Source of the DNA: Poa pratensis
Lineage: Eukaryota > Streptophyta > Magnoliopsida > Poales > Poaceae
Assembly (NCBI GenBank): GCA_947311845.1
Contig: CAMZMU010000027.1
Location: 47,804,758-47,868,757 of the forward strand
DNA: 64,000 nt
Direction of reading: 5' to 3'
In this document: positions 44,627 through 57,416 of the stretch, in pieces
Layout: every line of letters begins with the position of its first letter
Numbering within the stretch: position 1 is the first letter of the stretch
Notes under the pieces: generated by a model
Databases searched by the model: none
Told to the model about the DNA's origin: nothing
Seen by the model: the letters and a program-made list of their open reading frames with translations, nothing else
Translations under genes and position numbers: made by a program

Positions 44627-46671
44627 GTAACCCCTAATCCGCTCCCTAGATCTCCCTTTCATCTTCTGCGTCTGCGCCCTGAAATTTTGAATACTCCTCC
44701 TTCCCCGACGCCAAAACCCTACCCGCCTGACCTAGCTCCGAGTCCGATGACGAGTAGGATCATGCTATTGAGAGATGCGTCCGCACCTCCCCTGTTCTAG
44801 TGTTTGCTGCGATTGATTTTGGTGCTATACTGTATCTGGTGCACCGCCGTATGATCGATGATGAGTGGTAATGGTTTCATGCGTTTTTCCCCGTTCAGTT
44901 GTTCGTATTGGATTGGGGGAATTCTAGTCTTTTACATTGTTTCACACAAGGCTCCTTAGACTGTACTGCTGTACAACAATTGTAACTGTCCCCTCGGATC
45001 TACCACCGTCCAATTGTTCGCATATGAATTGGATGAATTATAGCCTTCTATAGAACCTATTGTTAGTGTCAGGTAGCTACGATTACAGTGGAGGGTTGTC
45101 TGGCCTAATGGAATTTGTTGCTAACCTCATCACTTTCTGCTAGATCTTAGGATTATAATTGGTCATCCTTTCTTCCCGTGGAAGAAACTCTTCATCTAGA
45201 GATCGATGGAGTATATATCATACCACATACACAGCAGTTCTTGTTATATGTATGTCCTCGCCACGGAATCTAATAAGCTAGATACTTCACATTTTTATAA
45301 AATTTTGTTTTGCTTATATACATAAGTAAAACAATAATAGTTATAATAACAAGATAAACAGCAAAGGTAGTCCAAAACAGTTATATGCGTCGGTCAGCCT
45401 TTGTGACTCGATCTCTCTTGTTGCTTCTTTTGTGTAAATAAAAGCTGGACTAAAGCATCTGCATTCTGTTAATTTTAGTTAGTAAGTCTGCATATTCTGT
45501 TTTTGGGTTAAGATTGATGCCTTGTAAGGTAGCAACTCTGAAGGGTGCTCTAGCTAGGTAGCTTCTGTAACGGTGTGTCTTGTTGGCTGATTTGGCATTC
45601 GCCAGTACTCCCTGATCAGCCTGCCACCAGTGCACCCGTGTTCATGTTATCAAAAGGTTCTGTGGAGATGCCATGCTCTCATGGCGAATATCATTCATGA
45701 CCATCCAGACATTTAAGCTCTTTTGGTTGGGTTATCAGTTTCGTAACAGTCCGCCTTCGTCTTGATTGGGAACATCTTCATGTTTGCTACAGTGCAGCCA
45801 TGACAGTGCATTGGAAATGTCTCTGAATTTCTTAGTCATGAATTGTCCTGTCGTGCTCTCAATATTATTTGATTCTACTGTTGCTATCCTTATCCCCATG
45901 ACTCCGATAGCTCTTAAGTTGTTTAGGTGCTTTGCTCACTTTTGTGCATTTATTTCTCTTATCCACGTGATAGCGTATGATTTACCTTCCATCAGATGTC
46001 TTCAATAATCTTCCCCGGTATTGAAATTCAGAGCTGTTTCAGTGAATCTTTCCTTGCTACTAAAATTTATAAGCTCACAAATAGATCGTTGTTCTTTTTT
46101 AGACACTTTCTCCTTCGTGTATGTCACAGAAGTTATAGTGTTATTGATATAAAATGAAACTAGAAATTTCTATTTAGCAAAAAACAGCAGCAATATTCTC
46201 CTTTAGTGTACCACTAAGTTTACCCAGCGTATAATTCAATTTGGTGGTATGCTGACATGAATAGGGGAAGTAGAGAAAAACGGTGCCATTTGTTACTACC
46301 CTGACAGCGTGTTCACCAAATAGAAGTATCACTTGATTGATAATATACCATATGTCCCGTTTATTCCCTAGCAACTCATGGAAACCTAACTAGTCTCTTC
46401 AATGTACAGAACTGAGTGAACCATGCATGTCTATTATTAATGTTTGCTCAAGACTTAACTTTGCATGCTAGGCTTACTGTGGCACCTTGTTCTGTATAAC
46501 CAAGTTATTTATGCAGTAGATTCCTCTTCTTGCTTGATTGCTTCTACTGTTCTTTTATTTATATAATTGGCTCTTTCTACTACCTGGAATTGTTGACGTT
46601 TTTTGTGTATTTTTTTAGAGCCTAAATATTGTCTAACAATTGGTGATGTTTGGTTTGCTAGCTCATCCAGA

Positions 46672-47345
46672 ATGCGCATCTTTGTCAAGACCCCCACGGC
46701 AGGACAATCTGCCTCAAGGTCCACTCATCAGACACCCTGTACACCGTCAAGGCAAAGATCCAGCAGCAGTACTGCCTCGTCTTTGATGGGGTGCAGCTAC
46801 AAGACAACCATACATTGGCCGATTATGGCATCCAGCATGACTTTACGATTGACCTCCAGGAAAAGATGCAAATCTACGTGACGGAGACGCGGGGAGGCAT
46901 GACCATCGCCCTCGAGGTCGACAGCCTAGACACCATCGGTAACGTGAAGTCCAAGATCCAGGACATGGAGGGCTTTCCCAAGGGCCAGCAGTGCCTCATC
47001 TTCGCCAACAAACAGCTGGACGACGACAGCCGCACCTTGGCTGACCACAACATCTGGAAGGAGTCCACCCTCCTCCTCGTCCTCCGCCCGTGTAGGCCAG
47101 GAGAAAGTAGGATGATGCACATCTTTGTCAAGACTCTGGAAGGGAAGACCCTCACCTTTGAGGTTGAGAGCTCGTATACCATCGACAATGTCAAGGTGAA
47201 GATCTACGAGAAGGAGGGCCATAGCCCTAATGAGCAGCGCCTCATCTTTGCTGGCAAGCAGCTGCAGGACGGGCGCACCCTGGCGGACTACAACATTAAG
47301 AGTGAGGATACCCTTCATTTGGTGCTCCGCCTTTGTGGTTGCTGA
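46672..47345 (+). pseudogene. Type-1 polyubiquitin-like gene, copy B (three fused ubiquitin domains)
   Basis: The acceptor TTGCTAG (46661) precedes the ATG at 46672 (MRIFVKTPT). One base is missing just before 46698, after which [20 protein letters not shown] runs in frame to the end. From an internal ATG (46791) 184 codons are open. Domain 2 begins [20 protein letters not shown] at 46866 and ends [10 protein letters not shown]. Domain 3 begins [20 protein letters not shown] and ends HLVLRLCGC. Domain 3 keeps ubiquitin K6, K11, K27, K29, K33 and K48 and the L8/I44/V70 patch, but Arg74 is Cys and Gly76 is Cys. Without Gly-Gly ends the domains should neither be cut apart nor conjugated. Expression is unknown; the domain 2-3 frame is intact. 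Confidence 0.82.
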
Positions 47346-48015
47346 GCTGCATGGCCTGCCATTCAACAACAAGTTTTATTTGCTGGAGCCTTCCTTCCAG
47401 TAGTGGTGCGTTATCAGTAACGTATCATTCCTTCACAGTAGAACTGTGGTGTGTTATCAATAAAACTATGTATTATCATTTAGTAGTATGTTAATGTGTT
47501 GAGTAGTTACTTTTATCCGTCTATCAAGAGAAACTACTAGAGTATTACGAGTCCCTGGGTCTATCAAGAGGAACCGTTGTTAGGCCTTCTGAGCCACTTC
47601 TCTATTTAGTTTTCAGACTGCAGTCTCAGTTTTCAGTTTGTAGCTTGCTGTCATGGTGGCTGGTTCTTACAACCACCAGGAGTCTTTTTTTTTCTCTTTG
47701 GAACCATGTACCAGGCTCGTTTGTTTTTCGGGCTTCTATGCAATTGAGCCGGGGAACCTTCCCTGTTGAACTACAAAAAAATATTTCCTGTCTGCATACC
47801 CAGTGCGATTAATTTATGTATCCATGTTTTCATCTATGTCATATTATCATCGTAGTCAAAAGTTGAAGTGATGAGGATCATAACACTGATTGCATCTTTT
47901 ATACAAAGAAAATTTATTATCGCATATTGTGAACCACATGAATGTCACATGAGTTGGAATCAGGAGTGCAAATAAGAGTTGAAATCAAGTCCTCCTCGTT
48001 GTTGGTGGAGGATAG
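47346..48015. other. 3' flank of copy B
   Basis: Non-coding, shared with the unit 1 sequence on both sides of the mariner-ended element (25386-25523 and 28658-29131) and on to 30473. It preserves the empty sites of two unit 1 insertions. Confidence 0.7.
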
Positions 48016-48943
48016 CGGCAGGATGACCGGGGCGTGGCGCAGGAGCGGCAGAGGAGAACAAGGAGGTGTTAGCCGAATAGGCCCCCCTCAGCCACCATGG
48101 AGCATTGGGGGGGGGGGGGGGGGGGGGGGGGGAGCGTTTAGGGTTTGAAGGCTAACTGGTGTTTCTGGGGCTGATGATGGGGTATTTATTGGAGGGGAGG
48201 CTAGAGGGCGCCAACGGTTAGGCCATGAATGCTCTGGCGTCAGTTTATACAAGGATAGGTAGGGTTTAGCGATAAAGACTATTTTGGTCAAATTTGAACA
48301 AACAGGGAATAGTTTCATTTGTCATCATGGCCTGGCCTTCTTCATTGATGCACAACAAGGTGAGTCGGTTGTTATGTCTGCAGATTCTGGTAAAGTTTCT
48401 TCATGTGCCTGGTCTCTAGACTATATGAAATTCTGTTACTTGTGAGCATTGGTTATTGAATCGCCATGGAAATCACCTATCGACTTTCAGGTTTTTATGC
48501 AGTAACATGTTCTACTCTATAAGTATATAGTAGAGGAGTTCAGTTCTAGGTTGTATACTAGTATGAAGTCCAATGTTTCAGTTTTGGCATCAGGGTTTGT
48601 GCACAGTATGTGATAGCACAAGGATATAGAGTGCCACATTGCCAATATCTGAGGCTGGACATCTTTGTTCACTTCACTAAAAAGCTCTTCACACTTTATG
48701 ATGCTAACCACTATGAGATGACAGTTGTAAGAGTATATCACTTTGCTTTTCACTGCTTAATTATGTAAAAACTATATAAATTGATCTCTGTCATTAGAAT
48801 CTATTGCCTTGCCTTGCACAGATCTGTCCTATGAAACACTTGGACTATTACTTACAAGCATGACTTATGTTTTAGAGTGGTAATCACTATTGGATGGCAG
48901 TTGTAACAGTATCTTCACTTGCATTGCTTCTGTAAGAACTAGA
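48016..48943. other. Unit 2-specific DNA upstream of the GrpE-like exon, left of the solo LTR
   Basis: It contains a 26-base run of G and, at about 48700-48940, a tandemly repeated intron-like sequence. The words TAAATTGATCT and AGAATCTATTGCCTTG recur here and again right of the solo LTR. A candidate donor (AACAAGGTGAGT, 48354) is present, but no coding exon is certain. Confidence 0.4.
48107..48132. repeat. G26 homopolymer
   Basis: An uninterrupted run of 26 G. Such runs are often misjudged by sequencing, so the length is uncertain. Confidence 0.85.
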
Positions 48944-51900
48944 TGTGAGGACCCCGGATTAATTATCCGAGATACTCGTTATGTTTCCTGCAACAGTCCC
49001 ATGATCAGTGTGCTGTTGCACATAACTTGAGTTGGTATCACAGAACACCCACAAATACCGAATAATTATACTTACGTGCTTGAAGTGATCAGCTTCAATA
49101 AGGTACTTGCAGCGGAATCACCAAATCAACGTGGAGCCCAAGTCATTCGCCTTTACCCTACAGGCAGCTGACTGGGAAGCGCCCTAGTTCGCAAAGACGT
49201 CAGTGAACTCCTCCTCGTCGAACTGCTCTCTCTGGAATCTGGCTAAGACAATAGCCAGGGACGAAACCAATATGAGTACATTTGATTGTACTCGCAAACT
49301 ACCCCAACAGGAACATGCACTAGTTTTAAATTTTCAAAGACTTTTATTTTTAGGAAAAACCTCACTGAATCTCTATTTAAAAGAAGAAGAGTAGATTTTT
49401 AATCCTGTTGAAGACAAAACATTTTGGAAAGTAGTTTTCTCACTAACTTTGTTGAAAAAGGTAAGAAGTATTTTTAAATCTTTTTCCCGAAAATATACCT
49501 TCGTTTAAAAAGGTAAGAAAATTTCTTTTAAAACTTTTTCCTCGAAAACCTCTTCTTGCCCTGATACCAAGCACGACGCTACCTCGAACCAACTCATTGG
49601 TACAGGTACGAAATACCCATTCCACTTCAACTTCCGTTCAAAACTCAACACTTTTATCAAAACTTGCACATAAGACCCAGCAATTCGTTCCAACTGTCCA
49701 TATCCGAGGACTCGGCTATTCGAATAGTTTTACCCTCTGCAGAGGTAGTACGCTTTTCCCACACCCATCCGGTCACTCATCGTGTCAGCCACGTCCCGCC
49801 ATACCAGAGGTATGCGAAGTTGAGTTCCCGGCCATAGCCTGTCCTTTGCTCATGCTAGTATAGGACCCTGCCGCTACGACACTTTCCACCGACACTCAAA
49901 TCCTCAGAAACTAAGTGTGGGGACTCGTAGTTCTGCCCGGCGGACCCAAGGGAGCCCTTCAATCCTCTTCCTCCGACACGCTCATACCGGCTTCCGGTAG
50001 ACTACAATGAAGAGGACCCAGGTCAGGGGGTAGGTCCTCAGACCATCCCCTCATGGAACGAGGTCATCCTCGTTATTGAGGCATCCAGTACTAACACGAG
50101 CAAATTATATGGCTACGCCCTTTTTCCATATGGGGGTAAATGTGGTCGCACAGGTTATTGGTTGTTCAGTAAGTACCAGGACACAATGTGCATTTTTCAG
50201 AAACAACAACTTTTCCGTTTCACCACCGATATATCGGCATGCCATAAATCATCCAAGGGTTTCCAAAAGGAGTTTTGAATAAACAAAGTTTTTCCCATCC
50301 TATAGTTTTATTTAAACAAGCCGATATTCCTACATAGAGTGGCAAAATAGTTTTTCATAAACTTTTGAAAAGGTTTTCACAATCATTTCCAATTTTCATA
50401 GCAAAAATACTTTTAACCAAAACTTGGGTGGTTCGTAATCCCACCAAAAAGGATTTTCAAAGAAGGCTTTGGAGTAAAACAAATTCATTTCGAAAACACT
50501 GTATACCACTGACACCTCTGTATCGGGTGCCTTAATAATATACTTGTATTTTGGAAAAAAGGTTTTTCAAAATCATAGCTTTCGTGGTAAACACCACATA
50601 AATTATTTATGCTATTTATAGTAAAACAGGTAAATCAAATTAGATGTATCTAGGTGCAAGCTCAGTGAAGTAGCTTGCCTGGCTTCAGCATAACGTCCTT
50701 GGTCTTCTTCTCACTGATTAAAGAATTAAACTCCGATGCTCCTCCAATAAATCCTCTCCACGGACTACTCCGGTATCGGTATTATCTAGCGTCGCAACAG
50801 GGAATAACAACATTCAATAAACCAAACAAAGCCACAAGTGTTGCACAAACAATTAATAACCACAAGCATCAACTAATTATTCAAGCAACCAATTAGGGTC
50901 TACACTCGTAAGGGTCTTTTACAACTCAGGGGTCTAACACTTCGACACAAGCTAGGCCAAGCAATAGGTAGCAAAAGGGATGACATGCTACAACATCAGC
51001 AGCTAGGAAATGCTACTGATATTTCAACATCAATTTTGAAATTCATGCACACAAACGATTCTATTAGCACACAACTCCTGAGAGTTAGGAATTCCTAGGA
51101 AATACCCATACTAGGGATATTGTTCCCCAATAAAATCTAGCAACACTAGTTTCTTCCTAGCAAGTGATCCAACCAGTAGCAAGATGGCATGCTACTGATG
51201 ATCTAGCAAGGCTAACTAAAATCTCAACACACTAAAGAACTTCTACTAGAATAAATCCTATTAACTAGGAGCATCTATACAAACCCTACCCTAGTACTAT
51301 TAACACATGCAATACTAACTTTTTCCAAAGTGCTAAGACACAGAGCTAACACACTCCTAATAACTAGTATCACACTTATACATGCTAGAAAATATAAAAG
51401 GGACACTAGCACACCCTATATAGTTGGATAAAACTATAAACAATAAAGGACAGAAATGCATACCACCTAGTTAATTACACCTAAAATAATCTATAGCTCT
51501 AAAAATCACACCAAGCTAGGATTAGGTACTCCTAATCATACAGAAGCTCACACAAGTGGATTCACTCCAAAAATCATCACCAAATAATTTACAAAAAACC
51601 CTAAATGGCTCTCTGGTCAAATACCAAAGTGGGTGCCATTTTGTTTAGGAAGGTCATTTGCAGGAGAGGCCAATTTCTACTGCTAGGTATCACTCAGATC
51701 TTTCCAAAACAGTTGAGTGTGCATCAATAGCTATCATAGATAAATAGCTATTGAGTTTTTGGTGAAAAGCAGCAGTTCTGGCTCACATTTAATTTCTCAA
51801 AAACTATTTATCCAAAAGTGTTTCTACCACTTGGATCTGGCTAGGAATAGGCTAAGGTACCTCCCTAATTTTTGGTTTGGTCAACAAGGCACTCAAACTA

Positions 51901-54439
51901 ATTTAAAACGATTTAAACTAGGAGTCCAGAAACAGTTGTAGCAGCAAAAGAATATTCAACCTGAAAAAAAAAGAGGGATGGGCTGGATCTGCCGGATTTG
52001 GGCCGGCCGTGCGGAGGGAAATCCAGCTCGCGGCCCACGAGCATGAACGAAGCGGTACGGGCCGCTTCCTTCTTCCTCAACGTGAGCAGAGCGTGGACGC
52101 GGCGCTGCCGGAGCGCGGCGAGGATGGTTACGGCGGCTCCGACGACCTGAGAAGGAATTGCGATGTCTGAGAGAGAGAACACAGCAAGGGGAGCACGTGT
52201 GCACGAAAATGGCGAAGGAAAGTGGCCTGTACCCACCGCGAGCTTGCTCGCACGTCCGCGGCCGGAGAAGAAGATGATCGAGACGGCGACGGCGATCCCG
52301 GTGTCCCTCAGCGATTCCTTGCGCAGAGAGGGGAAGTGGGGCACGGCGAAGGTACTGGCAGGCTTGGATTGGAACGGGGAGGTCTGAATCATCGGCGATG
52401 CGCGTAGGCGGCGGCGGCCGTGGTTTGTGTTCGTGGGAGAAAAATCAGAGGGAGGGAGTGGGGGAATGAGTGAGGGAGTGAGGAGGGCGTGGCGTACTAC
52501 TTATCGTCTCACGGATCCGCGCAGAGGAGAGGGGTCCAGCGATGTCGACATTGCGCGGGGAGCGCACGGCGTCGACGGTGTGCGCCACACGGCGTCCGTG
52601 CCGTGTCGCGTTGCTGCAGCAGGGGTGATGGGGGACAAGGGAGAGCAGAGGGGGGGGGTGGCGTGGAGTGGCCTGATCTTCTCCAGGGCGAGGTCTGCGT
52701 CAGGGGGAGGCAGGGAGAGCACGGCGACGAGGTGAACACGGCGACGCGGGCACGGCAGCATGCGGGAGGAGCCACTGCTGTCCCCGGTGCGAAGCTGATG
52801 TGAGGGGAGAGGGCAGAGGAGCCAGAGGCCAGCTGGGCGAGGGAGAGGTGCACGGCGAGCGGCGACCACGGCATCGCCGGCGTGGGGAGCACGGCGCCGT
52901 GCCGGCCAGCGTGCGGCCACAGAGGTCAACGGAATTTTTGCACAACGCCCCCTGAACCTTTCTCTCTTCTCACGGATAGGTCCTCGTCTAAAAGAAAACC
53001 TTTATTTCTATTTTGAAACCAGTAGGGTTTCCAGAATTCTATTGAGGGGTTTAAACGTTTTACAAAAATCAGAGAAAATTCATGTAGCCTCCCCTACATA
53101 TGAGGAAGCTCCACAAAAATTGGTTTTACAAAATAAAATGTTTTGCTCCATTTTTGTTCATAGGGTTTAAATAAACTATTTTTGGAAATTAAAGATTTGA
53201 GACTCCTTTAATATTTAAAACCAGAGATAAAATAGTTTGTAGAACCTTTGGAGCTTTCTTGACAAATAAGGTAGCTTCAAAATACTTTATCTTTTCATAA
53301 ATAAAACATTTGTTTTGGAGGAAAATAGAGGAATTGGGAGGGAAATTATTTATGAAGATCATTTTAACTTATGACCTTCATTTCTTTTTAATAAAAGAAA
53401 GGAGGGATTTGTTTTAAAATCAACAAGTAGGTTACTAGAGGAGGGAGTGATGTGAAATGGAGTTATCATTTCATCCCCTTCTCTAGGATTTTGATAAAGA
53501 AAGTATAGTTGTTTTAATAAAATAGAGGAATAGATAAAGAGGGAGTTTTATTGAGATCCTCTCTCTAAATTTTTGAAATTAACTTGGGGGCATAACTTTA
53601 GAGGGTTTCTCCTCTTCAAGTCACACTCCAAGTTTGGGTGCCAAGGGTGTCCTAAAGTAGTAACAACTCCACTGAGGAATTATCCTCACAAGAACCTCAC
53701 ACACAACAGCAAAAATCACCCCAATGGCAACAGCACCAAAATACCAACCAACACAACACTATCCACAACACAACAATATTCACAATTCAAACAAGCCTCA
53801 CACTTCAAACTACAAGAATAAGTCACACACCTTTTTCCATAACTAACAATGCTTATTTTATAAAAGTGGTCACACCCAATTATGACAAGATGTTGTTTAA
53901 GGGATTTATCAACCCATAACTTAATAGTTCTCAAAATGGTTTGAAAGGGGAATTATGTGAGGTAATATATTCCCCACTAGTATTTCTTTTAAAAAGGAGT
54001 TGAAACTTAGGAGTTTTAAAAATAAGAATTTTATAAATGCCAAAGTGGAAGAGAGGACAGGAGATCACAGATGGTTCCCCATATTTTATAAACATGAAAC
54101 TTTTGAAAATACTTTCACTGTCTCAATTTAAAGAGTATTGTGTTTGTTGCTAAAACCAAATCATTTGTTGAAATAAACTTTTGGCCAACATAAGAATGGA
54201 AAAGACATATGGAATAAATTCTTGTCATAACATGGTCACCAGTGTTGTAAATAAATTTTTACCTAGGTGGATGTCTTGAGTTGACATCTACTAGTCCAAC
54301 AATCACAAACAACAAGTTACATAAGACCAACAGAACAAATTAAAGGAAAACACAATCACTTGTGAAATAATTCAAAAAGTTTTTGTTGGTTCTGAAATTT
54401 GGGTCTGGTTTACCCTTGTTATAAATTTGGGATGTTACA
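48944..54439. mobile_element. 5.5-kb solo LTR or LARD-type LTR
   Basis: The ends are TGTGAGGACC and GGGATGTTACA, and both flanks carry the five-base duplication CTAGA (48939-48943 and 54440-54444). I see no internal repeat of the ends, no primer site and no coding domain, so it behaves as one very long LTR. Read on the minus strand it starts TGTAACATCCC, a common LTR start. A GC-rich block at about 51960-52930 could be its promoter. LTRs of about 5 kb without coding sequence are known for barley LARD/Sukkula elements; family assignment is only a suggestion. Confidence 0.75.
51960..52930. other. GC-rich island inside the 5.5-kb LTR
   Basis: An abrupt rise in GC within AT-rich DNA produces overlapping long frames on both strands (up to 159 codons on the minus strand). 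None shows a domain I recognise and composition explains their openness, so I treat it as LTR promoter or leader sequence. Confidence 0.5.
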
Positions 54440-54472
54440 CTAGATAAATTGATCTTTATCATTATTCATTAG

Positions 54473-54700
54473 AATCTATTGCCTTGCACAAATTTGTTTA
54501 TGAGACACTTGAATTATTACTTACATGTATGAGTTCTCTTTATGTCATAGAAGGATTCAGAAACCGAAGTTACCGGCGACCGTTAAAATCTATTGCCTTG
54601 CACAAATTTGTTTATGAGACACTTGAATTATTACTTACATGCATGAGTTCTCTTTATGTCACAGGAGGATTCAGAAACCGAAGTTACCGGCGACCGTGTT
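54473..54700 (+). repeat. 114-bp tandem duplication of an intron/exon boundary
   Basis: 54473-54586 and 54587-54700 are almost identical. Each holds an intron end (ATGTCATAG or ATGTCACAG) and the exon start GGATTCAGAAACCGAAGTTA. The gene thus has two acceptor sites in tandem. Confidence 0.9.
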
Positions 54701-55018
54701 GGTGATGATGTTCGTGTGGGCACAGAAGAAACTTCCCCTGTCCTTTTCACGGCATTGCGATCATTCAAAGAAGCTTTGTCTGACGATGACAACGCAAAGT
54801 TCACAGAGATGGATGCCTTCTTACTTGACGATGAGCTTAACTCTCTTCGGAACAAAATCAGTACTTTAGATGCAGGATTAGCAGCTGTGGCAGACCGTGT
54901 CTTCAGAATAGGTGCTCACTCCTACATCAGAAAGAAAAGGATGAAAAAGCTGGTGGCGAATATGCAAGGGGATCAGGGGATGTTGCGGAGAGTCAGTTCC
55001 TATTTCTTCGCCGGTTGA
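54664..55018 (+). pseudogene. GrpE-like co-chaperone, truncated C-terminal exon (plastid CGE type)
   Basis: From the acceptor ATGTCACAG the frame reads GGFRNR in one phase and, in the longer phase, EDSETEVTGDRVGDDV... to the TGA at 55016-55018. The core FTALRSFKEALSDDDNAKFT, EMDAFLLDDELNSLRNKIST, DRVFRIGAHSYIRKKRMKKL and VANMQGD aligns position by position with the N-terminal coiled-coil part of plant organellar GrpE, the nucleotide-exchange partner of DnaK-type Hsp70. Similarity stops after NMQGD, and the frame ends LRRVSSYFFAG. The C-terminal four-helix and beta domains that contact Hsp70 are missing. It is probably a truncated pseudogene, though it might encode a short dimerising fragment. 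Assignment is by pattern recall. Confidence 0.62.
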
Positions 55019-56497
55019 TCTTGTTGTGGTGTCTTTCTTCTCACGAGTTATGCTTATGTCGAAACGCTGCATGGCTACTTTAGTTTTTGGATGGCGTGAA
55101 TGCAATAAGTGCTAGTTCACTACTTCTGGTGAGCGTAACCGATCAGTACCTATGTTTAGGTTGTGTACATGTTGAGACTTGAGATTGGCCATTTAGTACC
55201 ACCATGAATATAGATTGCTAAAAGGCTTACATTGTGGTAGTAGAGGCTATTCGTCTTTGCTCTTATCGATTTATGCTCGAGTAACCGTCTAATTTTGATA
55301 TATGTATTAATCTACTGCTGGTTCGTTTTACAATTGTTACGCTGGTGCTCGAGATGCTGGCAGTTCTTATGGAAGGAAAGTATCGGTGACTATAGGCGAT
55401 GACTACATATAGGAAGCAATGCAAGAGGAGTGGGGTTAAGCAACAGCAGCTTCATCAGCTGGATTCTTGATCCCATCAGGTACGGATTCCACAAGGCTGT
55501 TCTCTGCACGCATGCTTGCCATGCTCAAGCTTGGCACGTCCTAGACTCCTAGTTCACCTCTGACCTGCCTTAATCACAAAACTCGCCTTGTATTCATGAT
55601 TCATGAAAGCAAGTTTGTCTTGCACGTGAGGAGAAAGGTCACGCGATTTTGAAACTCGAGAACTAAAGAGAGAAAATAGTTACTCGCCGGCTTTAAAACT
55701 TTGGAAATCGACGGAGCTTTTCTTCACTAGCTAACAGAGCAAAAGCCATTCAGGCATGGTTCAACGTCAATGAACTTTCCGGTTAATTTTATGTTGCTAT
55801 TGAGGTGCAGAGGCGGGAGGCAAAATGGTCGATTAGGGAATGGTCTCATCATTTGTGTTCTTTGACACTGTTTTTGTTAGCGATGAATTCAAGCATCCAC
55901 TTTATTATACATATAGTTCACCTGTAGAGTGATTTTTTATGCCAATTTTTGGCACACTTGTAATTCCCAATTTCTCACACACGCCCACACTTTGGTTGCT
56001 AGTAACAGTTACCCAATTTAAGCCTGACAAAATGTGGCTAGAAATCAAATTGCCCCGAAAACTCTTGAGTAAAGTGATGGCCCATGGCGCTACCGAGGCC
56101 GAATCGGCCTTTGATCCCGTTCCCCAATAATGGTCAAGCAAATTATCGTCTATCCATTTTCTTACTAGGCCAGCCAACAAGGCTAGGTGGGAAGAACCTT
56201 ATTGTATTTTCAGAGAGCCGACACCGGCTCGCCTCTCTGAGCAGGACACAAACCCTAATAACAATATAAAAATTCATCAAAAAACGAAGCCCTCCCGCCG
56301 CCAACTTTCGTGGAGGAGGCGGTCATTCCAACTTTCATGGCGGGGCTCGATCACATCCACAATACATACTTGAAATTTTCATATTTTCTTTTCTGAACCA
56401 ACACGCATGTCTTCTTCTTACGAGAATTTGCATGCACTTTCATCTTTGTTGTCAAAATTTCACATGAGTTTGATGTGAAAGTCATGTTCGTGGACCG
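55019..56497. other. Downstream of the GrpE-like fragment
   Basis: Likely 3' UTR followed by intergenic DNA. A 91-codon minus-strand frame (56180-55905) has no domain I recognise. Nothing else is supported. Confidence 0.5.
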
Positions 56498-56577
56498 TGG
56501 GCCTGCGTCGTCTGTAGTTGGCTTCCTTCCCCACACACCTCTCCTTTCCTTTTTTCCCCATTATATGTATTATAAAA

Positions 56578-56617
<40 letters not shown>

Positions 56618-56703
56618 CTTCGACGGTTCTCCTTCCCCCGCCGCCGCCGCCGTCGCATCGCCGCCCGACTCGAGCGCAGCGGACGGAGATCTTCCTCCTC
56701 TCG
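56498..56703 (+). promoter_or_regulatory. Promoter-proximal region and leader exon of ubiquitin-like copy D
   Basis: TATAAAAACC (56571-56580) runs straight into a (CT)17 tract (56581-56614) and a leader ending CCTCCTCTCG with donor GTAAGC at 56704. The CT tract is expanded against copy C. Confidence 0.55.
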
Positions 56704-57416
56704 GTAAGCCCTAGTCTGCTCCCTCTCCCTTTTATCTTCTTAGTCCGCGCCGTGAGTCCTCCTCCTTCCCCGAGCAATCCGACGCCAAAACCCTACCCGC
56801 CTCATCTAGCTCCGAGTCCGATGGCGGGAGAGACGGTGTTCTTGAGAGACCTGCTGCTCTAGTGTTGGATAGCGAGATGCATCCGCTCCTCCCCTGCTCT
56901 AGTGTTTGCTGCGATGCCTCGACCCCCCTCCCCTTCTTTGGTTCTGATGCCTGTGTTCCTCACGGTAGTTGTTTTTTGATGCCATTGTAGTTGGTCCACC
57001 ACTGTTAGATTTTTTTATAATGATGGATGTAACCGATTTCCACCCTCGGATCTACTGCCTTGCAATTGTTCGCATATGCATTGGGTGAATCCTACTGTCA
57101 GTGTCAGGTAGGTAGGATCCTCATGGAATTTGTTGCTAGCCTCATAACAAGATAAACACCAAAGATTGTCCAAAATCGTTATATGCAAAGTTAAACATCA
57201 ACATCTATAGGGCTACATATTCTGTTTTCCGATTAAGAACGATATGCCTTGTAGGGTAGCAACTCTAAAGGGTGCTCTAGCTAGCTGACTAACATGAAAA
57301 ATCAAATCTTCCATTAGCAACTAATTGGCATATCAATTACTGACTGTCACAGAGATGCCTATGCAGAATCATTTACTAACATGAAAATTAAATCCTTAAG
57401 ACAGCCTGCCAGCAGA

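Noticed and set aside
52427..52945. Cluster of overlapping frames in the 5.5-kb LTR
   Set aside because: Composition-driven; several frames on both strands are open over the same bases.
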